Shown: positions 1 through 7,362 of the stretch, piece by piece
How positions within the stretch are numbered: position 1 is the stretch's first letter
Layout of the letters: every line of letters starts with the position of its first letter
Assembly: GCA_001586195.1 (NCBI GenBank)
Contig: CP014609.1
Location: 2,392,001-2,456,000, forward strand
Reading direction: 5' to 3'
Length of the DNA stretch: 64,000 nucleotides
Source of the DNA: Solibacillus silvestris
GTDB lineage: Bacteria > Bacillota > Bacilli > Bacillales_A > Planococcaceae
Position numbers and translations under genes: made by a program
The notes under the pieces: model-generated
The model's input: only the letters and a program-made list of their open reading frames with translations
The model's database searches: none
Told to the model about the DNA's origin: nothing

Positions 1-845
1 TTTTCAAAACTTTTCCTATCGGGATGAAGGATGCTAACGCAATTCCTTTATCAAGACCTGAAGCATTTTTATCAGCTAGCGTGTTCACGTCGTCCAATAT
101 TAAGAAATCCAACAAACCTTTTCCGACTTTTGTAGCGCCACTTCCGACGTCTTCTAGGAAATTAAGAAAACCATTCCCCTCATCTTTCACATTATCTACT
201 GTTGTGGCTGTAGCGGAAAGCTCTTTTGCGACTTCTTTTTCTTTTTGCTTCATAAATGAAACGAAATTTGTTGAAACCATTGCACCGCTGAGACCGAAAG
301 TACCTAAAGGCTGTTGACCGGTTAGATAAAGACCCGAAAGTGTGTATGGATTCGCCCCTCCGATTCCTCCAGGATTAAATAGTGGATTCATATTAATCAC
401 TTGATCCAGCGATTGCGTACGATAAGCCAGTGCAATCATTAACGGATTCTGACTAGCGAATGACTGCCATTGTTCTGCCGGGAAGTTAACATCTGTTACC
501 CCTTCTGTCATCATCGTTTCTATGTTGGTAATCCATGTTTTCATATGCATCAGGTCTGTTTGAATTGTCGTTAATGCATCGGTTTGGGATACGTCAAATT
601 CAATGAGTTTTTCAACGGTTTCGTCCCGATGGCGTTTCGCGTCATGTACACCCAGATGGACTTCACTATCATCCAATTTTGGCAAGCTCACGATATCTGA
701 CACTTGGTCCATGATATTATTGGCTTCGTCTGTCAGCTCTTCTGTTACTTGTTTGGCACGATTAAGGCCTTGCTCGATTTCACCTTCCTATGCTGCTTGG
801 CGAATAAAGCCCGACTAATTCGGTTCGAGAGATGAAAGTGCTATT
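1..845 (-). pseudogene. Truncated, stop-containing copy of the LXG toxin gene
   Basis: This is an ungapped, nearly identical duplicate of positions 2077-2921 (constant offset 2076), which code for the middle of the intact LXG nuclease toxin at 1511-3166. The codons matching L101 and S92 of the intact protein are both TAG (788-790 and 815-817). Homology stops near 845, so the first ~82 codons of the LXG domain and their ribosome binding site are missing. The copy continues beyond the left edge, so its toxin tail is not seen. It is best read as an inactivated LXG gene, or as an orphan toxin module whose N-terminus decayed. Whether the part outside the window still holds a usable C-terminal toxin cannot be told from here. 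Confidence 0.85.
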
Positions 846-994
846 TCTCCTGTAGTTAATCGATGTACTTTACGAAAATAAGAGCACGATTTTTACAACG
901 AATGTAAACTTCAAGGCTTGGAAAGGGATACAGGGGTTATCTACATTTTAAAAATAATAGCGCTTTATTCGGCGCTAGGTATTCACCTAAAAAA

Positions 995-1029
995 GAAACC
1001 TTGAAAGGCATATAGCCAATCAAGGTCTT
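995..1029 (-). terminator. Intrinsic terminator of the LXG/immunity operon
   Basis: On the minus strand, AAGACCTTGA and TCAAGGTTTC arms flank an inner GGC/GCC pair and are followed by CTTTTTT. It lies just past the stop of the YezG-like gene and closes the type VII effector operon. Confidence 0.75.
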
Positions 1030-1035
1030 GTTTTA

Positions 1036-1500
1036 CTAATTATTTCCCTTCACTTCTTCAAACCATAAATCAAAAATATCATCTGGTAATAGTTCGTCAT
1101 CATTCGAATAAACTAACTCATATCTATATTTTCCTTTTAAGCTATTTTGTTTTACATTATAATAAAGTTTCATTTCTGTCGGCATATCTTTTTTGAACTC
1201 TTCACATTTTTTATGAATATGCTTTAAATTTTGATTACCAATTCTTAGTGCAGCCTTTTGTCTTTCTTTAGAAACATCATAAACCTGATTTTGTGGACTA
1301 TTCGATCCTTTTACAGTCTCGTTGAGTTGATGTTTATGAACAACCTTACCATTAATTTTATAGAAAAAATCAAAAACATACATTTTGGGTTCATATGAAC
1401 AATAAATAAAGATCTCATCTGCTTTATTATCGACGTACTCTAAACAAATAGCCACCATGTCTGTTTGTAATTCTGAAAAATAATCCTCAAACACCTTCAC
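1036..1500 (-). CDS. YezG-like (DUF600) immunity protein
   Basis: This 154-residue acidic protein has no signal peptide or membrane segment. Its length, the early run of Tyr/Phe-rich strands (IFIYCSYEP, YVFDFFYKI) and the ending DIFDLWFEEV resemble the YezG/DUF600 immunity family, which neutralises LXG toxins carrying EndoNS-type nuclease tails (YeeF-YezG in B. subtilis). It starts 10 nt after the stop of exactly such a toxin and is the last intact gene of the operon, where immunity genes usually sit. The role is to bind and block the toxin in the cytoplasm of producer and sister cells. The family call rests on pattern and position, not on a profile search. Confidence 0.72.
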   Translation of the reverse strand: MKVFEDYFSELQTDMVAICLEYVDNKADEIFIYCSYEPKMYVFDFFYKINGKVVHKHQLNETVKGSNSPQNQVYDVSKERQKAALRIGNQNLKHIHKKCEEFKKDMPTEMKLYYNVKQNSLKGKYRYELVYSNDDELLPDDIFDLWFEEVKGNN

Positions 1501-1510
1501 ATAAACACCC

Positions 1511-3166
1511 CTAATTTTCTATACTTGTAAACCTCATACGACCATCTATTTCATATTCTATATCAAAGCCGCTCGGTCTTAAACTATTTCCCTCGTAATT
1601 AACTTTAACATTAACCGAAACATCTTTTCCTTCTTCTATTGCTTTAGCCCATTGATTTTCTAATTTCTTGTATTTACTCAAGTTAACACTACTTGATTGA
1701 GACACAAGATTATCCAAATCTGGAGAACCACCAAATCTATCAGCTGCTAGGTGTCCTGCGTGGTCTCCTGGTTCTTTTCCAGGTGTATTGGGCTTATGAG
1801 GCAATCTATTATCACGTTTTGTGAGCTTTAAATCATCAGCATTAAAATCAGTTATTCTTCCTAATTCATCTGTCTTATATAGATAATTATATTCACCTGC
1901 GTGATATTTAACATTTGGTTTTAATCTACCACCTTTATTCAAATGACTACCATCCTTAATTATATCACCCGATACCTGACTAGTACCATTACCCTTCCCA
2001 ACAACCTCATCTACATCACTCTTCTTAACAACCTCACCCACGTTACTATCTACAATCTTATCAATTGCTTTAGGGATTTTCAAAACTTTTCCGACTGGGA
2101 TGAAGGATGCTAACGCAATACCTTTATCAAGACCCGAAGCATTTTTATCAGCTAGCGTGTTCACGTCGTCCAATATTAAGAAATCCAACAAGCCTTTTCC
2201 GACTTTTGTAGCGCCACTTCCGACATCTCCTAGGAAATTAAGAAAACCATTCCCCTCATCTTTCACATTATCTACTGTTGTGGCTGTAGTGGAAAGCTCT
2301 TTTACGATTTCTTTTTCTTTTTGCTTCATAAATGAAACGAAATTTGTTGAAACCATCGCACCGCTGAGACCGAAAGTAACTAAAGGCTGCTGACCATTTT
2401 GATAAAGACCAGGGAGAGTATATGGATTCGCTCCTCCGATTCCTCCAGGATTAAATAGTGGATTCATATTAATCACTTGATCCAACGATTGCGTACGATA
2501 AGCCAGTGCAATCATTAACGGATTCTGACTAGCGAATGACTGCCATTGTTCTGCCGGGAAGTTAACATCTGTTACCCCTTCTGTCATCATCGTTTCTATG
2601 TTGGTAATCCATGTTTTCATGTGCATCAGGTCTGTTTGAATTGTCGTTAATGCATCTGTTTGGGATACGTCAAATTCAATCAGTTTTTCAACGGTTTCGT
2701 CCCGATGTCGTTTCGCGTCATGTACACCCAGATGGACTTCACTATCATCCAGTTTTGGCAAGTTCACGATATCTGACACTTGGTCCATGATATTATTGGC
2801 TTCATCTGTCAGCTCTTCCGTCACTTGTTTGGCTCGGTTTAAGCCTTGCTCGATTTCGCCTTCTAATGCTGCTTGGCGAATAAAGCCTGATGAATCCGGT
2901 TCAAGCGATGAAAGGGCTGTTTTCATCTCTTGAAGAACACTAGTAAAGCTATTTTTAAAGGTATTGAAAAATGTGAGGAATGGCAAATGGCAACTCTCGT
3001 AATATGCACGTAATGCTTCTCCACCTTGACCTTTTAGCGATTCTTCTAATTGTGTGAGACCTTGAACAGCACTTTCAATTTGTTTCATTTCACTTTCCAG
3101 GCGGGTTAACTGATTAACAGTTCTTTCAAGTCCTTGCTGAAACTCATTTACATCCAATACCTTCAA
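1511..3166 (-). CDS. LXG-domain type VII effector with EndoNS-type nuclease tail
   Basis: This 551-residue polymorphic toxin has three parts. The N-terminal helical LXG domain (about residues 1-200, opening MKVLDVNEFQQGLERT) is the secretion-targeting part. A linker of about residues 230-390 includes a pre-toxin-like hydrophobic stretch ending SFIPVGKVLK. The C-terminal ~150 residues carry DHAGHLAADRFGG, the histidine-centred signature of the DNA/RNA non-specific endonuclease group (Endonuclea_NS_2, as in YeeF and EssD). It is expected to be exported by the Ess machinery encoded upstream and to degrade nucleic acid in competitors. The gene is followed by a YezG-like immunity gene. The start has an AAAGATGGTGATAA ribosome binding region. 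A decayed duplicate lies at 1-845. Confidence 0.88.
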   Translation of the reverse strand: MKVLDVNEFQQGLERTVNQLTRLESEMKQIESAVQGLTQLEESLKGQGGEALRAYYESCHLPFLTFFNTFKNSFTSVLQEMKTALSSLEPDSSGFIRQAALEGEIEQGLNRAKQVTEELTDEANNIMDQVSDIVNLPKLDDSEVHLGVHDAKRHRDETVEKLIEFDVSQTDALTTIQTDLMHMKTWITNIETMMTEGVTDVNFPAEQWQSFASQNPLMIALAYRTQSLDQVINMNPLFNPGGIGGANPYTLPGLYQNGQQPLVTFGLSGAMVSTNFVSFMKQKEKEIVKELSTTATTVDNVKDEGNGFLNFLGDVGSGATKVGKGLLDFLILDDVNTLADKNASGLDKGIALASFIPVGKVLKIPKAIDKIVDSNVGEVVKKSDVDEVVGKGNGTSQVSGDIIKDGSHLNKGGRLKPNVKYHAGEYNYLYKTDELGRITDFNADDLKLTKRDNRLPHKPNTPGKEPGDHAGHLAADRFGGSPDLDNLVSQSSSVNLSKYKKLENQWAKAIEEGKDVSVNVKVNYEGNSLRPSGFDIEYEIDGRMRFTSIEN

Positions 3167-3213
3167 TTTATCACCATCTTTTTATTCATTACGTTTGAAT
3201 TGGCCTCCGTTTT

Positions 3214-3663
3214 TCACCTTACTCCGACACTCATTTCCACATATGTTGCCCCGGAATGACTGCGTTTGTATTCTACAAAGTAAGGGCTGCTCTGCGAGAA
3301 ATTATGTTGTTGTATGTGCTCCGCCAGTTCCCAAAACTTTACTTGAGATTGTTCATCAAATTGATCGGTAATCCGCGTCATCAGCATGCCATTAATTGAA
3401 AAATAGCTTCTGAAATTAACATCTTCTTCAGAACTTATTTGCGAAATTTCATTCTCTTCGATCGGCCGGAAAATTTCAGCAGTCATAACGGATGCGGTCG
3501 GGTCACTGATAATAGAAAAAAACATGACATCGGCTGTATTGTATCCATGACTCGATAAAATTTGATCAAAATCTTGGAAAGCCAGATCAATTTCTTCCGG
3601 GACAAAATTATAATATTTTGAAGCTACATTTCTGTATGCAATTTGATGGTTTTCTAAAATCAT
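3214..3663 (-). CDS. DUF5085-like type VII locus accessory protein (second of a tandem pair)
   Basis: This is a 149-residue soluble protein if read from the ATG at 3663. That ATG overlaps the TGA stop of the preceding gene as ATGA, so translation is probably coupled. An in-frame ATG at 3678 would add five residues but has no better ribosome binding site. The opening MILENHQIAYRNVASKYYNF and the size suggest the DUF5085 family, small proteins found beside LXG toxins in Bacillales; this assignment is from memory. The function is unknown, perhaps a chaperone or adaptor for the adjacent LXG protein. It lies between the membrane immunity candidate and the nuclease toxin. Confidence 0.6.
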   Translation of the reverse strand: MILENHQIAYRNVASKYYNFVPEEIDLAFQDFDQILSSHGYNTADVMFFSIISDPTASVMTAEIFRPIEENEISQISSEEDVNFRSYFSINGMLMTRITDQFDEQSQVKFWELAEHIQQHNFSQSSPYFVEYKRSHSGATYVEMSVGVR

Positions 3664-4109
3664 TGCACTTCGCTCCATTCTTTCAATGGGACATACAAAT
3701 CAATGATATATTCTCCGTAAACATTTAACAGTACACAGATATATGAATCCTCTACGGAAAGATTTTCTGCTGCTGCATACGCTTTTACTTTCTCATAAGC
3801 AGTCCTGAAATCGAATTCTTCCTGTGCATGGCGCAATAACAGAGATTGATTCAATTGGTATTGATTTAAATAGGCGAAATCGGTAATCCCTTCTTCAAAT
3901 TCGATTTCCGTATTAATCGGCATAAAATAAGTAAACAAACCTTCCCCATCTTCCTCTTCTTCAAACGAGAAAAGCACCGGCCCATTTTTATACACTTCAT
4001 GATTTAACGGAAAATCTTCCATTACTTTTATTCCTTCAAGCCAGTTCTCTTTTTGATCTCTCACACGAAACATAATTAAATGATCGAAATGCAATCCGCG
4101 AATCTCCAT
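3660..4109 (-). CDS. DUF5085-like type VII locus accessory protein (first of a tandem pair)
   Basis: This 149-residue acidic soluble protein is the same length as its downstream neighbour and similar in layout: an N-terminal strand-rich part, a central acidic EEEEDGEG turn, and a C-terminal hydrophobic strand SYICVLLNVYGEYIIDLYVPL. The pair therefore looks like an old tandem duplication that has diverged strongly. It begins 14 nt after the stop of the membrane protein gene and ends in a 4-nt ATGA overlap with the next gene, so it sits firmly inside the effector operon. No catalytic motif is recognised. It may act as an adaptor for either LXG protein; I have no direct evidence for the partner. 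Confidence 0.55.
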   Translation of the reverse strand: MEIRGLHFDHLIMFRVRDQKENWLEGIKVMEDFPLNHEVYKNGPVLFSFEEEEDGEGLFTYFMPINTEIEFEEGITDFAYLNQYQLNQSLLLRHAQEEFDFRTAYEKVKAYAAAENLSVEDSYICVLLNVYGEYIIDLYVPLKEWSEVQ

Positions 4110-4123
4110 ATGATTGAGTCCCC

Positions 4124-4909
4124 CTAACTTTGTTTTACTTTTCTAGTATTTTTGGCTGCTCTTTCCGTGTTCAGATAACCGTTTATATCAAAGTTGAAGC
4201 TTTTAAATCTGATTTTGCAATATAGTATAACAAGCTGCTCCGGCAATACGAAAATGAGTGTATAAAAAATACCGAATGGTAAAAAGACTAGCATGATTGT
4301 TTCAAATAAATCGGACGAACCTGTTTTCATGACAAATTGGATAAGAAAAACAAGCGCTGTACTGCCGATGACTGCAATTGGAATATACGATTTCGTTTCA
4401 AATTTCCCACGCATTTCCTCGTTTCTTGACCCTGCACGGTAATGACCTTTTTTTAGAAGTAAATAAAAGCGGATCCACGTAGCAATAAACAATACACCTG
4501 CAATTGAAAGTGTAATCCATGTTAAATTTAGTAGCGATTCAACTGTTGCAGCGTCCTGTTCCCCTAAAAGAAATAACGGGGCAAGGAATAAAAATACAGA
4601 AAAATTTTGTGTCATAATAATCGACAGGAAGTACTGCAGCTTCTCCATCTTATTAAAAACGACAGGAATAGCGAATAGAAGGGACAATAAAATAATGATT
4701 CCTGTAAGCCACATATGAATTGTTTTAATGCTTTCGAAATTTGGATAGATTGTGTATTTACCTGCAATATTATAAGTTAGATAGAAAAACAGTGCCTGCA
4801 GGAAAATGCCTAATACAAGCACAGATGCCAACGAATTCGGACTTTGTCTACCAGACTCCAGCGGTCCTCGTAATACTGCGAAATCTTGTTCTGATAGTTT
4901 TTTTAGCAT
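4124..4909 (-). CDS. Six-helix membrane protein, probable immunity to the glycine-zipper LXG toxin
   Basis: The likely start is the ATG at 4909, which has GGAGGT nine bases upstream. The longer open frame to 5140 overlaps the LXG gene and is rejected. The 261-residue protein has about six hydrophobic segments (residues ~26-48, 65-87, 93-115, 128-152, 174-194 and 202-235) and a basic C-terminus. It follows the LXG gene whose tail is a membrane-inserting glycine-zipper stretch. Membrane-embedded immunity proteins are known for such toxins (TsaI for TspA, TipE for TelE), so immunity is the natural inference. I cannot assign it to DUF443 or another named family by eye. Confidence 0.6.
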   Translation of the reverse strand: MLKKLSEQDFAVLRGPLESGRQSPNSLASVLVLGIFLQALFFYLTYNIAGKYTIYPNFESIKTIHMWLTGIIILLSLLFAIPVVFNKMEKLQYFLSIIMTQNFSVFLFLAPLFLLGEQDAATVESLLNLTWITLSIAGVLFIATWIRFYLLLKKGHYRAGSRNEEMRGKFETKSYIPIAVIGSTALVFLIQFVMKTGSSDLFETIMLVFLPFGIFYTLIFVLPEQLVILYCKIRFKSFNFDINGYLNTERAAKNTRKVKQS

Positions 4910-4931
4910 GCGGTGATTACCTCCATATTCA

Positions 4932-6503
4932 TCAGTGGAACCAGCCTTTAATTTTATCCATGGCCGATTCCCCTGTTTTTTTGTCTTTTTTGTTAAGAAG
5001 CGTATTGGCGAAGATTCCGACTGCAACACCAACAGCAGTACCGACACCCGGAATTGGAACAGCGGCTGTGAATAATGCAACACTTGCAGCTTGTACCGCA
5101 CCGCCCACCGCTGTATCGATTGCCGTATCCACTGTGGCACGTGTGTGGGCCTCGGCTCCTGTTAGCCCGTCATCTTTTGCATTATGGTAATTGCTGTAGT
5201 AGTTCAGACCGGCCGATACAGGGCCAAGTGCTTTTGTAAATCCTTTTGCAGCCCCATTGGTAAAAATCCCTTTTACATCTACAGCATCTTTGAATGACTT
5301 ACCCGCACCTGCTACAGTAGCTTTACCAACCGTTTTGGCTTTTTCGGCAATGGTCGCTTGATCATTCCAGTATTTTAGCGATGAATGCTCTTTTAAGGCA
5401 GCTTCCCCAACTTTGGACCAGCCTGATTGTCCCTTTTTTTGCGTAGCAAACTTTAAGGTTGCCCGATTATTTGCCTGCTGCTGGTAATGTTTTGGTTTCC
5501 ATGCTTTATTTCCTTTTGGCAATTTATAATTAAACTCGCGCATTGCTTTTGCATCCGGTGTTACACGTAAATAATGGAGGGCACGTTCACTGGCAAGCAT
5601 ACGGTATACATTTCGGCCTGTTCTCGCATCACGCACCAACTCCATTTTCAGTCCGCCGTTTTTCCCTGCCATGAACATGCCAAAGCTTTCAACTGCGCCA
5701 TTGACCGCGGTATTAAATTTCTTTGCATTCCCTACATCTTCTTTATGTCCCATAACTGTTTCGTCTGCAGATGTGACATCGCCCGGTTTTTCCTCTACAG
5801 GCTCTTCTGTCACTTCTTCGACTGGATTTGTTTGGCTTGTTAAATTTGTTAAAAGGGCTGTCGTTGAAGCATATTGCGCCCAATGTTCAGCAGGGAAATT
5901 CACATCGGTCAACCCATCTGTAATCATCGTTTCAAGGTCTTTAATCCAATTACTCATCGCCGCTAGATCGCTTTCCACTCCTGCAAGCACAGCTGTTTGG
6001 CTATTGTCAAACATCATTAAATTTTCAATTGTTGTATCCCGGTGGTTTTTGGCAGCCTGGATTTCGCTTTGTACTGCAGAATCATTGAGTTTCGGCAATG
6101 AAACAATATCTGCCACATTGTCCATAATTCCATTCGCTTCAGTTGTTAGGCCCTCCGCAGTTTCTTTCGCATTATTCAAACCTTGTTCAACACCCGTTTC
6201 AAGAAATGTTTGTTGAATATAGCCGCTTTGATCTGGTTCGAGGCTGGTTAATGCGGCTTCTGTTTGCTGAAGAACTTCCTGAAAACTGTTTTTAAATAGA
6301 TAAAAAAATTGTAAGAAGGGCATATGGCAATCTCGGTAAAATGTACGTATTGCATTCCCACCTTGCCCTTTTAAAGATTCCTCAAGCTGAATAAGTCCCT
6401 GTATCGATGTCTCAATTGTTTTCATTTCGGTATCAAGTCTAGTCAGCATGGTTATACTGCGCGCAAGACCGCTATGAAAGTTTTCTGCATCCAATACTTT
6501 CAT
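4932..6503 (-). CDS. LXG-domain effector with glycine-zipper, probably membrane-active, tail
   Basis: This 523-residue protein has an LXG domain at residues 1-~200 (opening MKVLDAENFHSGLARS). It shares residues and spacing with the nuclease LXG protein downstream over that part, including FPAEHWAQYAS against FPAEQWQSFAS. A Pro/Glu linker (PVEEKPGD) follows, then an unrelated C-terminal region. Residues ~466-502 form a long Gly/Ala/Val stretch with regular small residues (GVGTAVGVAVG), the glycine-zipper pattern of membrane-depolarising type VII toxins such as TspA and TelE. The start ATG overlaps the stop of the DUF5344 gene by one base. The next gene encodes a polytopic membrane protein. Membrane activity is inferred, not seen. 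Confidence 0.78.
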   Translation of the reverse strand: MKVLDAENFHSGLARSITMLTRLDTEMKTIETSIQGLIQLEESLKGQGGNAIRTFYRDCHMPFLQFFYLFKNSFQEVLQQTEAALTSLEPDQSGYIQQTFLETGVEQGLNNAKETAEGLTTEANGIMDNVADIVSLPKLNDSAVQSEIQAAKNHRDTTIENLMMFDNSQTAVLAGVESDLAAMSNWIKDLETMITDGLTDVNFPAEHWAQYASTTALLTNLTSQTNPVEEVTEEPVEEKPGDVTSADETVMGHKEDVGNAKKFNTAVNGAVESFGMFMAGKNGGLKMELVRDARTGRNVYRMLASERALHYLRVTPDAKAMREFNYKLPKGNKAWKPKHYQQQANNRATLKFATQKKGQSGWSKVGEAALKEHSSLKYWNDQATIAEKAKTVGKATVAGAGKSFKDAVDVKGIFTNGAAKGFTKALGPVSAGLNYYSNYHNAKDDGLTGAEAHTRATVDTAIDTAVGGAVQAASVALFTAAVPIPGVGTAVGVAVGIFANTLLNKKDKKTGESAMDKIKGWFH

Positions 6504-6805
6504 TATTCCATCAGCCTCCCATGACTAGAAGCGGCACCGTTAATAGTTGTTGATATCCGCTGATCCTGCTCTTTTAAATATTGCACAGAATTTTCCGTTG
6601 TTTGAATATTATTTTGCAGCACAGCCTGGTAGCTTGTTAAAACCTGTTCCAATTGCAGCGACAGCTCGTTTAATTTTGTAACAACATCCAACATATTCCC
6701 TTCAATTGGCGATTCTGCTTTAGGTTTCAGTGTTGACGCAGCATTCTCCATTACTCCCAGCTGTTCTTCAACATCCGCATATACAACTTTCACTTCATTC
6801 GACAT
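6503..6805 (-). CDS. DUF5344 (YwqI/YxiC-like) WXG100-type LXG partner
   Basis: This 100-residue, almost entirely helical protein has heptad-like leucines and a central loop (SPIEGNM), the layout of YwqI/YxiC-family small proteins. These bind the LXG domain and help present it to the type VII translocase (the Lap role described in streptococci). The gene directly precedes and overlaps the glycine-zipper LXG gene by one base (TAATG), which supports partnership with that effector. It follows essA after 38 nt, so core machinery and effectors may share a transcript. The DUF5082 member that usually accompanies it is not adjacent; the only copy in the window is at 17015-17356. Confidence 0.75.
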   Translation of the reverse strand: MSNEVKVVYADVEEQLGVMENAASTLKPKAESPIEGNMLDVVTKLNELSLQLEQVLTSYQAVLQNNIQTTENSVQYLKEQDQRISTTINGAASSHGRLME

Positions 6806-6843
6806 ATTCCTTCTCTCCTTTCCGTTTTTTTGCTTCTTATGTG

Positions 6844-7362
6844 TTAGCTTTTATCACCCTGTACCATTTTCGGGACTAGCCATAACAAGACAACGAATAT
6901 ACAAGCTATCAAGAGACCAATATAGAAAAACTGCAGCCCATTGCTTTTGCTGTCGTCATCAGGAATCGATTCGGTTATTTTGGTTTTCACTATTTCTCTT
7001 TCATTTGAAAACAGACCATATTTCATCGAATCGTAAGCAATCGTTTTCCGTTCTTTAAAATCACTTATAAAAAGCTCTTCCTTTATTTTCTCGTTTCGTT
7101 CTAATACTTTTGGCTTGAAATCCAACTGTTTTTGCTCCTCCCGGATATTTTTCCGGTTGTCCAGCAGGGATTCATTATGAAGATACTCTTTGTTGTCTTT
7201 AAATTCTTTTTCTTTAAATTCATTGGGATTGAGGTTATTCAATTCAGTAGCTGCAGACACTTGCTTTGTCTCTAAATTTAACGGAAAGCCGGATTCAATT
7301 TCGAATCCGACTCCCATTAATATACTAAATCCAAAAACAACTGCTAATTTCCTACATTTCAT
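6844..7362 (-). CDS. essA: Type VII secretion protein EssA (YueC-like)
   Basis: This is a 172-residue protein from the ATG at 7362, chosen because AGGAAA lies about eight bases upstream; an in-frame ATG at 7377 has no Shine-Dalgarno sequence. It has an N-terminal hydrophobic signal/anchor (VVFGFSILMGVGF), a charged, strongly helical extracytoplasmic middle with many Lys/Glu, and a C-terminal membrane helix (FFYIGLLIACIFVVLLWLV) ending in a short basic tail. That topology, together with its place after esaA, matches EssA of the firmicute Ess/Yuk apparatus. It overlaps the end of esaA by 11 nt. EssA is a membrane component required for secretion, with no known enzymatic activity. Confidence 0.8.
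   Translation of the reverse strand: MKCRKLAVVFGFSILMGVGFEIESGFPLNLETKQVSAATELNNLNPNEFKEKEFKDNKEYLHNESLLDNRKNIREEQKQLDFKPKVLERNEKIKEELFISDFKERKTIAYDSMKYGLFSNEREIVKTKITESIPDDDSKSNGLQFFYIGLLIACIFVVLLWLVPKMVQGDKS

Noticed and set aside
24-818. Plus-strand open frames at 24-317 and 603-818, the first repeated at 2100-2393
   Set aside because: They are the complement of the LXG coding region; the repeat reflects the gene duplication, not a second gene, and no ribosome binding site is seen.
4910-5140. N-terminal extension of the membrane immunity candidate
   Set aside because: It overlaps the LXG gene in another frame, and GGAGGT points to the ATG at 4909.
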